From an uncultured Acetatifactor sp. (GTDB lineage Bacteria > Bacillota > Clostridia > Lachnospirales > Lachnospiraceae), in the NCBI GenBank assembly GCA_934402315.1, contig CAKRTS010000002.1:62001-126000 (forward strand): DNA of 64,000 nt, given 5' to 3'. The translations under genes and the position numbers were made by a program. Below the pieces are notes generated by a model. That model was not told the DNA's origin, searched no databases, and saw only the letters and a list, made by a program, of their open reading frames with translations. Each line of letters begins with the position of its first letter. Within the stretch, counting starts at the first letter, position 1. This document shows positions 53,914-63,295 of the stretch, in pieces.

Positions 53914-55512
53914 TCAATTATCAGCATCAAAAAACTCCGTATCGATCTTATAGCAGTTCTTTCCGCTCTTCTTCGCCTGATAGAGAATCGCATCTGCCCT
54001 GACGCTGTAATCCCACTCTCTGTTCTGCTCGTCCGGCACGCGCACAAACACCCCCTGGCTGACCGTGACAATATCCGCACAGTCAGAAGCGATATGTGGG
54101 ATCTTCAATGCCCTGACGCCTGTCTGGATGCTTTCCGCAACCTCCCTGATCTCCTCCACGGTCATCCCGGTATAAACGATCATGAATTCGTCACCGCCAT
54201 ACCTGCCGCAGAAGACATTCTCATTCTCTACCCTTCTCAGGACATTTGCAACCTCCTCAATGCAGGCATCCCCCGCAAGATGTCCGTTGGTATCGTTAAA
54301 TTCCTTGAAATAGTCAATATCCATCAGTTCAATTCCGAACAGCTTCTTTTCCTGATGTGCTTCCTCGAACTTTGCGGAGATATACTCGTTCAGATAGGTA
54401 CGGTTCGCAAGGTTCGTCATGGAATCATAGAGCGCTATGGTCTCCAGTCTGCGATTTGCAGCACGCATACGCTCCTTCTCCTGTTCCATTGTCTGGAGCC
54501 TGTCGCGCAGCTCCATCATCCTCGCCGTCACCTGTTTCTTGTTCTGACGGTCTCTCTCATAGTTGGTAAAATATCTTCTGGTACAATGCAGGTAATCCAC
54601 ATCCCGCCCCTGCTTCAGCAGATAGGCGCTGCGGCACGGATACAGATCCATCTCCATGATCGGCTGCTTTTCCAGCCCCTTGCCTTCCGCTATTTCAAAG
54701 AAACGATCCGCCTGAGCGGCATCTCCCGTCTGTGTCATAAGCTCCGCAAGCTCTAACAGCCCGACCCGCACCTCCGTAATATCGTTCAGTCCTTCCAGAC
54801 AATACAAAATGCCTTCTATGCACTCCCGTGCACGCTGCACATTGCCCTTTTTCGCCTCACATTCCGCCTCAAAGAGCAGCAGGTTGATCTGGGAATAATC
54901 CTTGCCGGGATGTTCGCGGCGCACCTTCTCCACCTTATCCCACATGGCAAAGGCATCCTCTGTCCTGCCGAGCTTCAGGTAACACATTCCGCAGCGCAGC
55001 ATACAGTTCATCATGTGCAGCAGTCTGTGATAGGTCTCATCCGCCTCCTCGTAGCGGATGATCGACTGCGCAAACCTTGCAGCCGCCTCTTCGTATCTCT
55101 TCAGGCACATCAGAATCTTTCCGATATTTCCCTCAAGCATCGCCTGTACATAGAACAGGTCGTTTTTCTCCGCATACTGTAACCCTGAATAAAAATAGTT
55201 CAACGCAATGACGCGGTTGCCCTGCTCATCCGTGACAATGCCCATCAGATTATAGCTTCTGGCAAGGAATTCAAACATCTCCTCCGCCTGAAAACACTTC
55301 GTGCATTCGCTGAGGCAGTACATTGTCTCCTCATACTCCCCACGGTTCCAGTAGTACTCGGCAAAATAATAATAGCCCATACCGGAAACAGCGTCCGACT
55401 TTAGCTCTGCTGCGTGCTCAAGCACCGCCTGACAGGTATGATAATCGAAAAATCCGTTTGCTCTTCTCTCTTTTATGATGCCGTCTATGTAGTTTTGAAT
55501 TTCTTCTGTCAT
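53914..55512 (-). CDS. TPR-repeat diguanylate cyclase (GGDEF)
   Basis: 532 aa from the ATG at 55512. Residues about 20-310 form helical TPR-like repeats (YYFAEYYWNRGEYEET, RYEEAAARFAQSI, LKLGRTEDAFAMWD, AQADRFFEIAEGKG), followed by a coiled coil (about 325-360) and a GGDEF domain starting DSMTNLANRTYLNEYI with an intact RYGGDEF at 439-443, so it should make cyclic-di-GMP. No RxxD inhibitory site is seen five residues before the motif. No membrane segment: a cytoplasmic sensor that works through protein contacts. Own promoter upstream. Confidence 0.93.
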   Translation of the reverse strand: MTEEIQNYIDGIIKERRANGFFDYHTCQAVLEHAAELKSDAVSGMGYYYFAEYYWNRGEYEETMYCLSECTKCFQAEEMFEFLARSYNLMGIVTDEQGNRVIALNYFYSGLQYAEKNDLFYVQAMLEGNIGKILMCLKRYEEAAARFAQSIIRYEEADETYHRLLHMMNCMLRCGMCYLKLGRTEDAFAMWDKVEKVRREHPGKDYSQINLLLFEAECEAKKGNVQRARECIEGILYCLEGLNDITEVRVGLLELAELMTQTGDAAQADRFFEIAEGKGLEKQPIMEMDLYPCRSAYLLKQGRDVDYLHCTRRYFTNYERDRQNKKQVTARMMELRDRLQTMEQEKERMRAANRRLETIALYDSMTNLANRTYLNEYISAKFEEAHQEKKLFGIELMDIDYFKEFNDTNGHLAGDACIEEVANVLRRVENENVFCGRYGGDEFMIVYTGMTVEEIREVAESIQTGVRALKIPHIASDCADIVTVSQGVFVRVPDEQNREWDYSVRADAILYQAKKSGKNCYKIDTEFFDADN

Positions 55513-55562
55513 GCTTCCCAAGCCTGCACCCGCTTTCCATGAAAACACACTTTACCCGTCCT

Positions 55563-55591
55563 ATTGTAAACACTTGTCGAAAAAAACGCAA
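55563..55591 (-). promoter_or_regulatory. Promoter of the TPR-GGDEF gene
   Basis: Minus strand TTGCGT (55586-55591), 17-base spacer, TACAAT (55563-55568). Confidence 0.5.
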
Positions 55592-55601
55592 CAGATCAAT
55601 T

Positions 55602-57101
55602 TTATTCCTCGTCCTCCGCCCAGATCAGCGCACATTTTACGGCTCTTCTCCAGCCCTTGAGAAGCTTTTCCCGCTTCCCGGCATCCATTTTGGAGCAGAA
55701 CACTGCGCCGATCTGCCAGTTTTCCTGGATCTCATCGCGGTCGCGCCAATATCCGACTGCCAATCCCGCCAGATATGCCGCACCAAGCGCCGTTGTCTCG
55801 ATGCATCTCGGTCTTCGCACATCCGTATCGACAATATCTGCCTGAAACTGCATCAAGAAGTCGTTTGCACTCGCCCCGCCGTCTACCTTCAGGCTCTTTA
55901 AATGAATGCCGCTGTCGTGTTCCATCGCACGGAGCACGTCTGCCGTCTGGTACGCGATGGATTCCAGCACCGCACGGATAAAGTGTTCCTTGCTGCAGCC
56001 TCTCGTCAGACCGACGACGGTTCCTCTCGCATACTGGTTCCAGTACGGTGCGCCCATGCCCGCAAACGCCGGAACGACATACACTCCCGCCGTGTCCTCC
56101 ACTGCCTCGCAGTATTCCTGCGACTGTGACGCACTTTTCAGCATACGCATACTGTCTCTCAGCCACTGTACCCCGGCGCCCGCCACAAACACGCTGCCTT
56201 CAAGCGCATATTCCACCTTTTCGGAGGTGCTTGCCGCGATCGTTGTCAGCAGACCAGACTTTGACTCTATCGCATCCGTACCTGTATTCATTAATAAGAA
56301 GCAACCCGTTCCATAGGTGTTTTTCACCTCTCCCTGCTCGAAGCAGCACTGCCCGAAGAGCGCCGCCTGCTGGTCTCCCGCAGCACCGGCAATCGGTATT
56401 TCGCCGCCCAGCACGGAGGCATCCGTATGTCCGTATACGCAGCTGGAGGGCTTCACCTCGGGAAGAATGGATGCCGGAATCCCAAACCGTGCAAGAATCT
56501 CTTCATCCCAGCAGAGTCTGTGAATGTCAAACAGCATCGTTCTCGATGCATTCGTGTAATCGGTCACATGAACGGCGCCCTTTGTCAGATTCCAGATCAG
56601 CCATGTGTCCACTGTTCCGAAGAGCAGTTCGCCAGCCTCCGCCTTCTCCCTTGCGCCGGGTACGTTTTTCAGTATCCATGCAATCTTAGACGCGCTGAAA
56701 TAGGCATCGGGAATCAGACCTGTCCGCTCCCGGATCTTCCCGTCAAAGCCATCCCTCTTAAGCTCCTCGATCATATCCGCCGTTCTGCGGCACTGCCACA
56801 CGATCGCGTTATAGACCGGCTCTCCGGTTTTCTTGTCCCAGAGTATCGTCGTCTCCCTCTGGTTCGTAATGCCGATGCCCGCGATGTCCTCATGCGTCGC
56901 CCCGACCATCGCCATACATTCTGTCGCAACCGCAAGCTGGCTCGACCATATCTCCATCGGGTTGTGCTCGACCCAGCCCGGCTGGGGATAGATCTGCGTA
57001 AATTCCTTCTGGGACATGGAGCAGATATTCCCCGATTTATCAAACAAAATACAGCGGGAGCTTGTCGTCCCCTGATCCAATGCCATCACATATTTCTGCA
57101 T
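55602..57101 (-). CDS. glpK: Glycerol kinase
   Basis: Phosphorylates glycerol to glycerol-3-phosphate. 499 aa, FGGY family: starts [70 protein letters not shown] and the C-terminal [17 protein letters not shown]. Ribosome site GGAG. Last gene of the glycerol catabolic operon 60226-55602; no glycerol facilitator gene is adjacent. Confidence 0.97.
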   Translation of the reverse strand: MQKYVMALDQGTTSSRCILFDKSGNICSMSQKEFTQIYPQPGWVEHNPMEIWSSQLAVATECMAMVGATHEDIAGIGITNQRETTILWDKKTGEPVYNAIVWQCRRTADMIEELKRDGFDGKIRERTGLIPDAYFSASKIAWILKNVPGAREKAEAGELLFGTVDTWLIWNLTKGAVHVTDYTNASRTMLFDIHRLCWDEEILARFGIPASILPEVKPSSCVYGHTDASVLGGEIPIAGAAGDQQAALFGQCCFEQGEVKNTYGTGCFLLMNTGTDAIESKSGLLTTIAASTSEKVEYALEGSVFVAGAGVQWLRDSMRMLKSASQSQEYCEAVEDTAGVYVVPAFAGMGAPYWNQYARGTVVGLTRGCSKEHFIRAVLESIAYQTADVLRAMEHDSGIHLKSLKVDGGASANDFLMQFQADIVDTDVRRPRCIETTALGAAYLAGLAVGYWRDRDEIQENWQIGAVFCSKMDAGKREKLLKGWRRAVKCALIWAEDEE

Positions 57102-57130
57102 ACCGATACCTCTCCTTATTTATAATTTAT

Positions 57131-57490
57131 TTACAGCACGGTTCGTGTAGCCACAACGTTTACGCCGCTTCCGCAGACGTTCTCCGCAACAATCTCCCCC
57201 ATATGAACCGGTGCCTGAAGCTCAATTTTTTTCAGTTCCCTGATACAGTCCGCTATCTTATCCTTCGGAATGTCGGCGGCGGTCTTCACGGAGACGACCG
57301 GCAGCTCTCCCCCATGGACGCGCACCAGACTCGTCACGATGCGGCGGGGATCGGTCAGCTCCTTTGTCACATAATCCGCTCCGCGCGGACAGGTATTTCC
57401 GCTGATCTGCCGGATGGCGGTTCCTTCTAATTCTACTGTCACGTTACAGCCAAGCGGACATCCGATACAAACGAATTCTCTCTTTTCCAT
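57131..57490 (-). CDS. DUF1667 iron-sulfur-type subunit of the glycerol oxidation operon
   Basis: 119 aa from the ATG at 57490. Starts EFVCIGCPLGCNVTVE with a CxxCxxxC cysteine set and a fourth Cys in NTCPRGADY, presumably an Fe-S or zinc site. DUF1667 proteins are regularly encoded beside glpA/glpB-type oxidoreductases in anaerobes and probably act as a small redox partner. Four bp after the second FAD oxidoreductase. Confidence 0.85.
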   Translation of the reverse strand: MEKREFVCIGCPLGCNVTVELEGTAIRQISGNTCPRGADYVTKELTDPRRIVTSLVRVHGGELPVVSVKTAADIPKDKIADCIRELKKIELQAPVHMGEIVAENVCGSGVNVVATRTVL

Positions 57491-57494
57491 AAGC

Positions 57495-58769
57495 TCATCC
57501 TTTCCGCAGTGAAACCGTGATCTCTGCAAGGTCTTCCGTCTGTTCCAGCTCTGCTTTTCTGAGAATGATCTGCTCCATCTCGCCGGGAGCCAGCACCTTC
57601 TTTTTCCTGCTGCTGACAACCTTGCCGTTATAAGCGGTCTCAACAGCCGCATCCCGGTACACATTGTCCACACGGAAGCGGACGATCTGCGTCTCCTCCA
57701 TCCGCTGGACGTCGATGGAGGACGGAACCGTATAGCGCACGCCGTTTACCGCCCTGATGGGAATTTCCTTTCCGGAGGACTTCCGCTCCCCTCTCAGGTA
57801 CGCTGCCGCATGTCTGCCCGCCTGTGCCGCCTCCTCGGAAACATAGTCCACCAGATCATGTACATGGAGGACATTTCCGCAGGCGAACACACCCGCCTTG
57901 TCTGTCTCAAGGCTCTCATTGACCTTCGGCCCGTTTGTCACGGGGTTCATTTCGACGCCAAGATTGGCAGAAAGCTCATTCTCAGGGATCAGTCCGCAGG
58001 ACAGGAGCAGGGTATCGCAGGGAATTTCCTCCTCCGTTCCGGGAATGGGCTTCAAATGTTCATCGACAGCCGCGATGACGACCGCCTCGACCCTGTCACG
58101 CCCCTTGATGTCAACGACCGTGTGGCTCAGCTTAAGCGGTATGCCGAAATCGTCCAGGCATTGAACAATATTTCTCTTAAGCCCGCCTGAGTACGGCATG
58201 AGCTCCGCGACAAGCTTTACCTTTGCGCCCTCGAGGGTCATCCGGCGTGCCATAATCAGTCCGATGTCACCGGAGCCGAGAATGACAACCTCTCTGCCGG
58301 GCATTCTTCCTTCCATATTTACATAGCGTTGCGCCGTGCCCGCAGAATAGATTCCCGCCGGACGATAGCCTGGTATATTCAGCGCTCCTCTGGAACGCTC
58401 ACGGCATCCCATGGCGAGAATGACCGCCCTCGCCTCGATCACATACAGCCCTTCTTCACGGTTCATGACTGTCACCAGCTTTGTGCCATCTTCCGACACC
58501 TGTGTCAGATCAACAACCATGGTGTTTAATTTATAGGGAATTTTCAGCTCCCGCGCCTGTTCAATATATCTCGCCGCATACTCCGGGCCGGTCAGCTCCT
58601 CCTTGAAGGTATGCAGTCCGAAGCCGTTGTGGATGCATTGATTGAGGATGCCGCCGAGTCTGGCATCGCGCTCTACGATCAGCAGATCCTCCACGCCTGC
58701 CTGTCTTGCGGCAATCGCTGCGGCAAGTCCCGCCGGGCCGCCCCCGATAATCACAAGATCCTTCTTCAT
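57495..58769 (-). CDS. FAD/NAD(P)-binding oxidoreductase of the glycerol operon
   Basis: 424 aa, two-dinucleotide-binding-domain flavoprotein: LVIIGGGPAGLAAAIAARQAG (FAD site), VILAMGCRERSRGALNIPG, a second Rossmann motif VVILGSGDIGLIMARRM for NAD(P)H, and GVFACGNVLHVHDLVDYVSEEA near the C-terminus. Its start overlaps the GlpA-like stop as ATGA. Likely passes electrons from the GlpA-like dehydrogenase to NAD+ or another acceptor; role inferred from operon. Confidence 0.9.
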   Translation of the reverse strand: MKKDLVIIGGGPAGLAAAIAARQAGVEDLLIVERDARLGGILNQCIHNGFGLHTFKEELTGPEYAARYIEQARELKIPYKLNTMVVDLTQVSEDGTKLVTVMNREEGLYVIEARAVILAMGCRERSRGALNIPGYRPAGIYSAGTAQRYVNMEGRMPGREVVILGSGDIGLIMARRMTLEGAKVKLVAELMPYSGGLKRNIVQCLDDFGIPLKLSHTVVDIKGRDRVEAVVIAAVDEHLKPIPGTEEEIPCDTLLLSCGLIPENELSANLGVEMNPVTNGPKVNESLETDKAGVFACGNVLHVHDLVDYVSEEAAQAGRHAAAYLRGERKSSGKEIPIRAVNGVRYTVPSSIDVQRMEETQIVRFRVDNVYRDAAVETAYNGKVVSSRKKKVLAPGEMEQIILRKAELEQTEDLAEITVSLRKG

Positions 58770-60226
58770 CCCACATCCTCCTCTCCCGCATCGATTCCGT
58801 CCTTGTCATAGCCTGTGAGGAATTCACTTCCACTGCCCTTCTTGCTGATCTCTCCCATGTCCCTTCCAAGCTCTCTCGCCAGAATTTCGACCGTCTTAGG
58901 GGAACAGAAGCCCGCCTGACAGCGCCCCATTCCCGCCCTCGTCCGCCGCTTGATGCCGTCCAGCGTCGTCGCGCCGAGCGGTCTGTGAATGGCGTCCATG
59001 ATCTCGCCCTCCGTCACCAGCTCACATCTGCACACCACATTTGCATACAAAGGATTTTCGGCAATCAGCCGCTGTTTCTCCTCCGGGGATGCCGACTCCA
59101 TATTCGGGATGCCCTTTCTCACCGCTATAAAGTCCTTCTTTCCGACTGCCGAGAGGTATCCGGCGATCTGCTCTGCAAGCATTTTCCCCAGCGCAGGTGC
59201 GCAGGTCAGTCCCGGAGACTCGATTCCTGCCGCGTCGAAAAAGCCCTCTGCGTCCGCCGGCTGTCCGAGGACAAAATCGCCCTTCTCCTCGTGCGCCCGG
59301 AGTCCGGCAAAGGAGGTAATGATCTGTCTCGTCGGAAGGGCGGTAACGCTCACCGCCGCGCGTCTCAGCACATCCTCCATTCCCTCGCGGGTGGTGTTGA
59401 TTCCTTCATGATCCTCAGTGTCAACCGCTGTCGGGCCCGCGAGCAGATTGCCGTGTACCGTCGGTGTTACCAGAACGCCCTTGCCGTATTTTGTCGGCAG
59501 CTGGAAGATCGTCCGGCTTACCAGTCCCCCGACCTTTTTATCCATCAGGCAGTATTCGCCCTTCCGGGGAATGATATGGAGCTTTTCCCCGCTGACCATA
59601 TTGTGAAAGCGGTCCGCATAGACTCCCGCCGCATTGACGACCACCTTCGCCTCATATGTCCCGCGACCGGTCGTCACAAGATAGCCGCCCTCCGTCTTCT
59701 CAACCTTTTCAACCTCTGTGTTCAGTTCAAACCGGACTCCGTTGACCGCCGCGTTCTCCGCCAGTGCGATTGTCAGCCCGAACGGACAGACAATTCCTCC
59801 CGTCGGCGCATAGAGTGCCGCAACCGCCGAATCCGAGATTCCGGGTTCGAGCGCCTTCAGCTCCTCCCTCTCAAGAATCCGCAGCTCCTTCACACCGTTT
59901 TCGATGCCCTGCTCCAGCAGCTTCTGAAGCTTAGGTCTGTCCGCCTCGTCGAAACATAGGACAAGAGAGCCGTTCCGCTTAAAGGGAAAATCCAGCTCCT
60001 CCGACAGCGCCTCCATCAGCCTGTTGCCCTCCACGTTCAGCTTCGCCTTTAATGTGCCGGGATGCGCGTCATATCCGGCATGAACGATCCCGCTGTTCGC
60101 CTTTGACGTTCCCTCACAGACGTCCGAAGCCCTCTCGAGAACCGTGATCTCCAGATTGTAGCGCGAAAGCTCCCTTGCGATCGCGCAGCCCGTAACGCCC
60201 GCCCCAATTACAATAATATCCGTCAT
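58766..60226 (-). CDS. GlpA-like FAD glycerol-3-phosphate dehydrogenase with [2Fe-2S]-type C-terminus
   Basis: 486 aa from the ATG at 60226 (GGGAGG upstream). DAO-type flavoprotein: IIVIGAGVTGCAIARELSRY, GTSKANSGIVHAGYDA and AAGVYADRFHNMV. C-terminal BFD-like domain with four cysteines (VVCRCELVTEG and MGRCQAGFCSP) for a [2Fe-2S] cluster, followed by an acidic tail. Context with glpK and DUF1667 supports glycerol-3-phosphate oxidation in an anaerobe; an L-2-hydroxyglutarate oxidase-like activity is the main alternative. Confidence 0.9.
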   Translation of the reverse strand: MTDIIVIGAGVTGCAIARELSRYNLEITVLERASDVCEGTSKANSGIVHAGYDAHPGTLKAKLNVEGNRLMEALSEELDFPFKRNGSLVLCFDEADRPKLQKLLEQGIENGVKELRILEREELKALEPGISDSAVAALYAPTGGIVCPFGLTIALAENAAVNGVRFELNTEVEKVEKTEGGYLVTTGRGTYEAKVVVNAAGVYADRFHNMVSGEKLHIIPRKGEYCLMDKKVGGLVSRTIFQLPTKYGKGVLVTPTVHGNLLAGPTAVDTEDHEGINTTREGMEDVLRRAAVSVTALPTRQIITSFAGLRAHEEKGDFVLGQPADAEGFFDAAGIESPGLTCAPALGKMLAEQIAGYLSAVGKKDFIAVRKGIPNMESASPEEKQRLIAENPLYANVVCRCELVTEGEIMDAIHRPLGATTLDGIKRRTRAGMGRCQAGFCSPKTVEILARELGRDMGEISKKGSGSEFLTGYDKDGIDAGEEDVG

Positions 60227-60278
60227 CTGCCCTGCCCTCCCATTCCGCAATTTATCCTACAGACCGCAACGTCACCAG

Positions 60279-61082
60279 CTATGCCAGCTCCGTCAAGCAG
60301 CCGCCCTTCGCCTCCACATACCTCTCATCATCAATCTCAAGCCAGACGCTTCCCGCGGACGGATTGAACACTCTCGTCCCGTCGGCTGAAAATTTCAAGG
60401 CGCCCGCCGCCTCCATATAATCAATAATCTCTATATTTGTGGCGTACCAGATGTCCTTACGCCCTCCCATGAACTCACAGAACTCTTCAATAACTCCCCA
60501 GTTATCGTTCTGGTCGAATTCATAGCTGTGCCCCCATACATACATCAGCTTCAGATACTGCTTCTTCTTAAATCCGGCAAAGAACCTCGCCTTGTCCATC
60601 AACCCCGGATCGTTGTGATGACAGGTCGGATGCCATTCATAAGGGTCCGCCGGAAGCGCAAAGTCATCCACCGCCTGTACCACTCTCGCATAGGCGATTC
60701 CCAGCTGCCGGAAAAGCTGCTTGATCTCACTGTTATAGGAGCCGTTGGGGTAGGCGTGTCCCCGGATGATCTGTCCGGTCAGCTGTTCCAGTCCCTTTCT
60801 GTCCTCGAGGACTTCCTCCGCCACCGCCGCCATCGGGCATCTCGCGATCGTCGGATGCGTCATGGTATGCGTTGCGATCTCATGTCCTCTGTAAAGCTCC
60901 TTCACCTTTTCCGCCGGAAGGCGCGGCTCCCTGCCGAGCATACCGTAATTGAGGTTAAAGGTTCCTCTGATGCCATTTTTATTGAAGATTTCCACAAGCC
61001 TTTCATCCTGCACCTTGCCGTCGTCATAGCTCATTGTCAATGCCTTTGCCCGCCCCTCCGGGAAACAGATATATACCTTCAT
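60279..61082 (-). CDS. Cytoplasmic polysaccharide deacetylase-like protein
   Basis: 267 aa from the ATG at 61082 (AGGAG close upstream). CE4-like: ALTMSYDDGKVQDERLVEIF (acidic pair), GTFNLNYGML, HEIATHTMTHPTIA (metal histidines), HAYPNGSYN and YVWGHSYEFD. No signal peptide or membrane helix, unlike wall deacetylases, so a cytoplasmic substrate (sugar or small molecule) is possible. It is 52 bp upstream of the glp genes on the same strand and might be co-transcribed. Confidence 0.88.
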   Translation of the reverse strand: MKVYICFPEGRAKALTMSYDDGKVQDERLVEIFNKNGIRGTFNLNYGMLGREPRLPAEKVKELYRGHEIATHTMTHPTIARCPMAAVAEEVLEDRKGLEQLTGQIIRGHAYPNGSYNSEIKQLFRQLGIAYARVVQAVDDFALPADPYEWHPTCHHNDPGLMDKARFFAGFKKKQYLKLMYVWGHSYEFDQNDNWGVIEEFCEFMGGRKDIWYATNIEIIDYMEAAGALKFSADGTRVFNPSAGSVWLEIDDERYVEAKGGCLTELA

Positions 61083-61126
61083 CTCTCCTGTCGCTCCTCC
61101 CTGCGGCAATCGCCGCTATTACTATC

Positions 61127-61155
61127 ATCTTATCTCTTTTAAGCCGCGCCCGCAA
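61127..61155 (-). promoter_or_regulatory. Promoter of the deacetylase-like gene
   Basis: Minus strand TTGCGG (61150-61155), 17-base spacer, TAAGAT (61127-61132). Confidence 0.45.
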
Positions 61156-61213
61156 GCTATTTCCGTGCAACAACCCAGCCACGTTACTGCCCTTTATCGT
61201 GCAGGAGTTTCCA

Positions 61214-61242
61214 TTGCCTTCCCGGTGTATTTTTAGTATGAT
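61214..61242 (+). promoter_or_regulatory. Promoter of hflK-hflC
   Basis: TTGCCT (61214-61219), 17-base spacer, TATGAT (61237-61242), 42 bases before the ATG at 61285. Confidence 0.6.
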
Positions 61243-61284
61243 AGTGTCAACTCAATGATGTACCCAAGAGAAAGGAGCACAATT

Positions 61285-62316
61285 ATGCGCGATTCATTTC
61301 GCAACAGACAAAATGGTTTTACAACGATGGAGGGAGGTTCGCAGACGCCCCCGAAGCGGAAGCCCGCTGGCAAAATTTTCGGTATTGCGGCCGCTGTCAT
61401 TGTCGTCCTCATCCTTCTTCTGAATACCACCTATGAGATCAAGGAACAGGAGCAGGCTGTGCTGATAACCCTCGGCAAAGCGACCGCCGTGACCGATCCG
61501 GGTCTGCACTTCAAGATCCCCTTTATCCAGCAGGTCAGAAAGGTCAACACAACAATTCAGGGCTTTTCCATCGGCTATTACAGCGACAGCAACAGCGTCA
61601 ATGAGGACGAATCCCTGATGATTACCTCGGACTTCAACTTTATCGACGTTGACTTCTATGTGGAGTACCGCTATAGCGACCCCGTAAAGGCACTGTACGC
61701 CTCAAAGCACCCGCTCGACATCCTGCGGAATATCAGCCAGAGCTGCATCCGCACCGTCATAGGAAGCTACCCCGTCGATGATGTCCTGACGACAGGAAAG
61801 AATGAGATTCAGGCGGCGATCAAGGAGATGATCGTGGAACGGCTCGACGAGCATGACATCGGCATACAGCTGGTAAACATTACCATTCAGGATTCCGAGC
61901 CGCCCACCGCGGAGGTCATGGAAGCCTTCAAGGCTGTTGAAACAGCAAAGCAGGGCAAGGAAACCGCTCTGAACAATGCCAACAAATACCGGAACGAGCA
62001 GCTTCCCTCCGCACAGGCACAGGCGGACGGTATCTTAAAGGATGCCGAAGCGCAGAAGACCGAGCGCATCAACGAAGCGACCGCACAGGTGGCGCGTTTT
62101 AACGCCATGTATGCCGAATACCTGAAAAACCCCGCCGTGACGAGACAGCGTATGTTCTACGAGGCGATGGAGGAGGTTCTCCCCGACCTCAAGGTCATCA
62201 TCGAGAGCCCCAACGGAGACGTCCAGACCATATACCCTATCGAATCCTTCACAGGAAGCAACGGCAGCAGCACCTCCGACAGCAGTTCGGAATCCAATCA
62301 GGGAGGCATAGAATAA
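61285..62316 (+). CDS. hflK: FtsH protease modulator HflK
   Basis: Band-7/SPFH membrane protein, 343 aa; the start is the ATG at 61285 with AAAGGAG upstream. Short N-terminus, membrane helix at about 33-50, SPFH domain (EIKEQEQAVLITLGKATAV, DPGLHFKIPFIQQV), long Ala/Glu-rich coiled coil (about 220-280) and a Ser-rich tail. With HflC it forms a cage that encloses FtsH in proteobacteria; its role in clostridia is less clear. hflX and hfq are not next to it. Confidence 0.9.
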   Translation: MRDSFRNRQNGFTTMEGGSQTPPKRKPAGKIFGIAAAVIVVLILLLNTTYEIKEQEQAVLITLGKATAVTDPGLHFKIPFIQQVRKVNTTIQGFSIGYYSDSNSVNEDESLMITSDFNFIDVDFYVEYRYSDPVKALYASKHPLDILRNISQSCIRTVIGSYPVDDVLTTGKNEIQAAIKEMIVERLDEHDIGIQLVNITIQDSEPPTAEVMEAFKAVETAKQGKETALNNANKYRNEQLPSAQAQADGILKDAEAQKTERINEATAQVARFNAMYAEYLKNPAVTRQRMFYEAMEEVLPDLKVIIESPNGDVQTIYPIESFTGSNGSSTSDSSSESNQGGIE

Positions 62317-62319
62317 ACA

Positions 62320-63189
62320 ATGAAAAAGGTTAAAAATATATTCATAGCAGTCATAGCATTTATCATATTGATGATCGGTGCATCCAGCATCGTCATAACC
62401 AAAGAAAATGAATACAGTCTGATCCGGCAGTTCGGTAAGATCGACCACGTTATATCGGAGGCGGGGCTGAGCTTCAAGGTTCCCTTTATCCAGAGCGTCG
62501 ACACCCTTCCGAAGCAGACACTGCTGTACGACCTGTCCTCCTCAGATGTCATCACCAGCGACAAGAAATCCATGATCTGTGACAGCTACATCCTCTGGCA
62601 TATTACCGACCCTATTAAGTTTGCGCAGACCTTAAACTGTTCTATCTCTGCGGCGGAGGGCCGTCTCGATGCCATTGTGTACAACTCGACAAAGAACGTC
62701 ATCAGCAGTACGACGCAGGAGGATGTCATTTCAGGGCGTAACGGCGCGCTCTCTGCGGCAATCATGAGCAATATCGGTTCCTCGCTGGATCAGTACGGCA
62801 TTGAGCTTCTGGATTTCGAGACCAAGAAGCTCGATCTTCCGAGCGACAACAAGGCAGCCGTATACGAGCGGATGATCTCCGAACGGGACAACATTGCGGC
62901 GACCTACACGGCAGAGGGAAGCTCCGAGGCGCAGAAAATCCGGAATACGACCGACAAGGATGTCACTGTCATGCTGTCCGAGGCGGAAAAGGATGCCGCT
63001 ATCCTGATCGCGGAGGGTGAAGCAGAATACATGAGAATCCTGTCGGAAGCGTACAACGACGAATCCAAGCAGGAGTTCTACTCCTTCGTCAGAAGTCTGG
63101 ACGCTTTAAAGCTGTCCATGCAGGGCGGCAACAAGACCGTTATCCTGTCGCCGGATTCCCCGATCGCACAGATCTTTTACGGCAAATAA
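62320..63189 (+). CDS. hflC: FtsH protease modulator HflC
   Basis: 289 aa, 3 bp after hflK. N-terminal membrane helix (about 7-24), SPFH domain beginning ITKENEYSLIRQFGKI with GLSFKVPFIQSV, HITDPIKF, and the helical part rich in Ala/Glu ending SLDALKLSMQGGNKTVILSPDSP, the usual HflC C-terminus. Normal length. Confidence 0.92.
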   Translation: MKKVKNIFIAVIAFIILMIGASSIVITKENEYSLIRQFGKIDHVISEAGLSFKVPFIQSVDTLPKQTLLYDLSSSDVITSDKKSMICDSYILWHITDPIKFAQTLNCSISAAEGRLDAIVYNSTKNVISSTTQEDVISGRNGALSAAIMSNIGSSLDQYGIELLDFETKKLDLPSDNKAAVYERMISERDNIAATYTAEGSSEAQKIRNTTDKDVTVMLSEAEKDAAILIAEGEAEYMRILSEAYNDESKQEFYSFVRSLDALKLSMQGGNKTVILSPDSPIAQIFYGK

Positions 63190-63205
63190 ATCATAGACGC
63201 GGAAA

Positions 63206-63234
63206 GGCCCCGGGTGGTGGAAGCACCCGGGGCC
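63206..63234. terminator. GC-rich hairpin between hflC and amt-PII
   Basis: Perfect 11-bp stem GGCCCCGGGTG with a 7-base loop, between converging genes. Only a short T run (TTT) on the minus strand and none on the plus strand, so termination efficiency is uncertain. Confidence 0.65.
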
Positions 63235-63295
63235 ACCGCATGTGTCGCAGACATACGGCTTCCGCTATACTAAACTAAGGGAATTAGATGAACGC

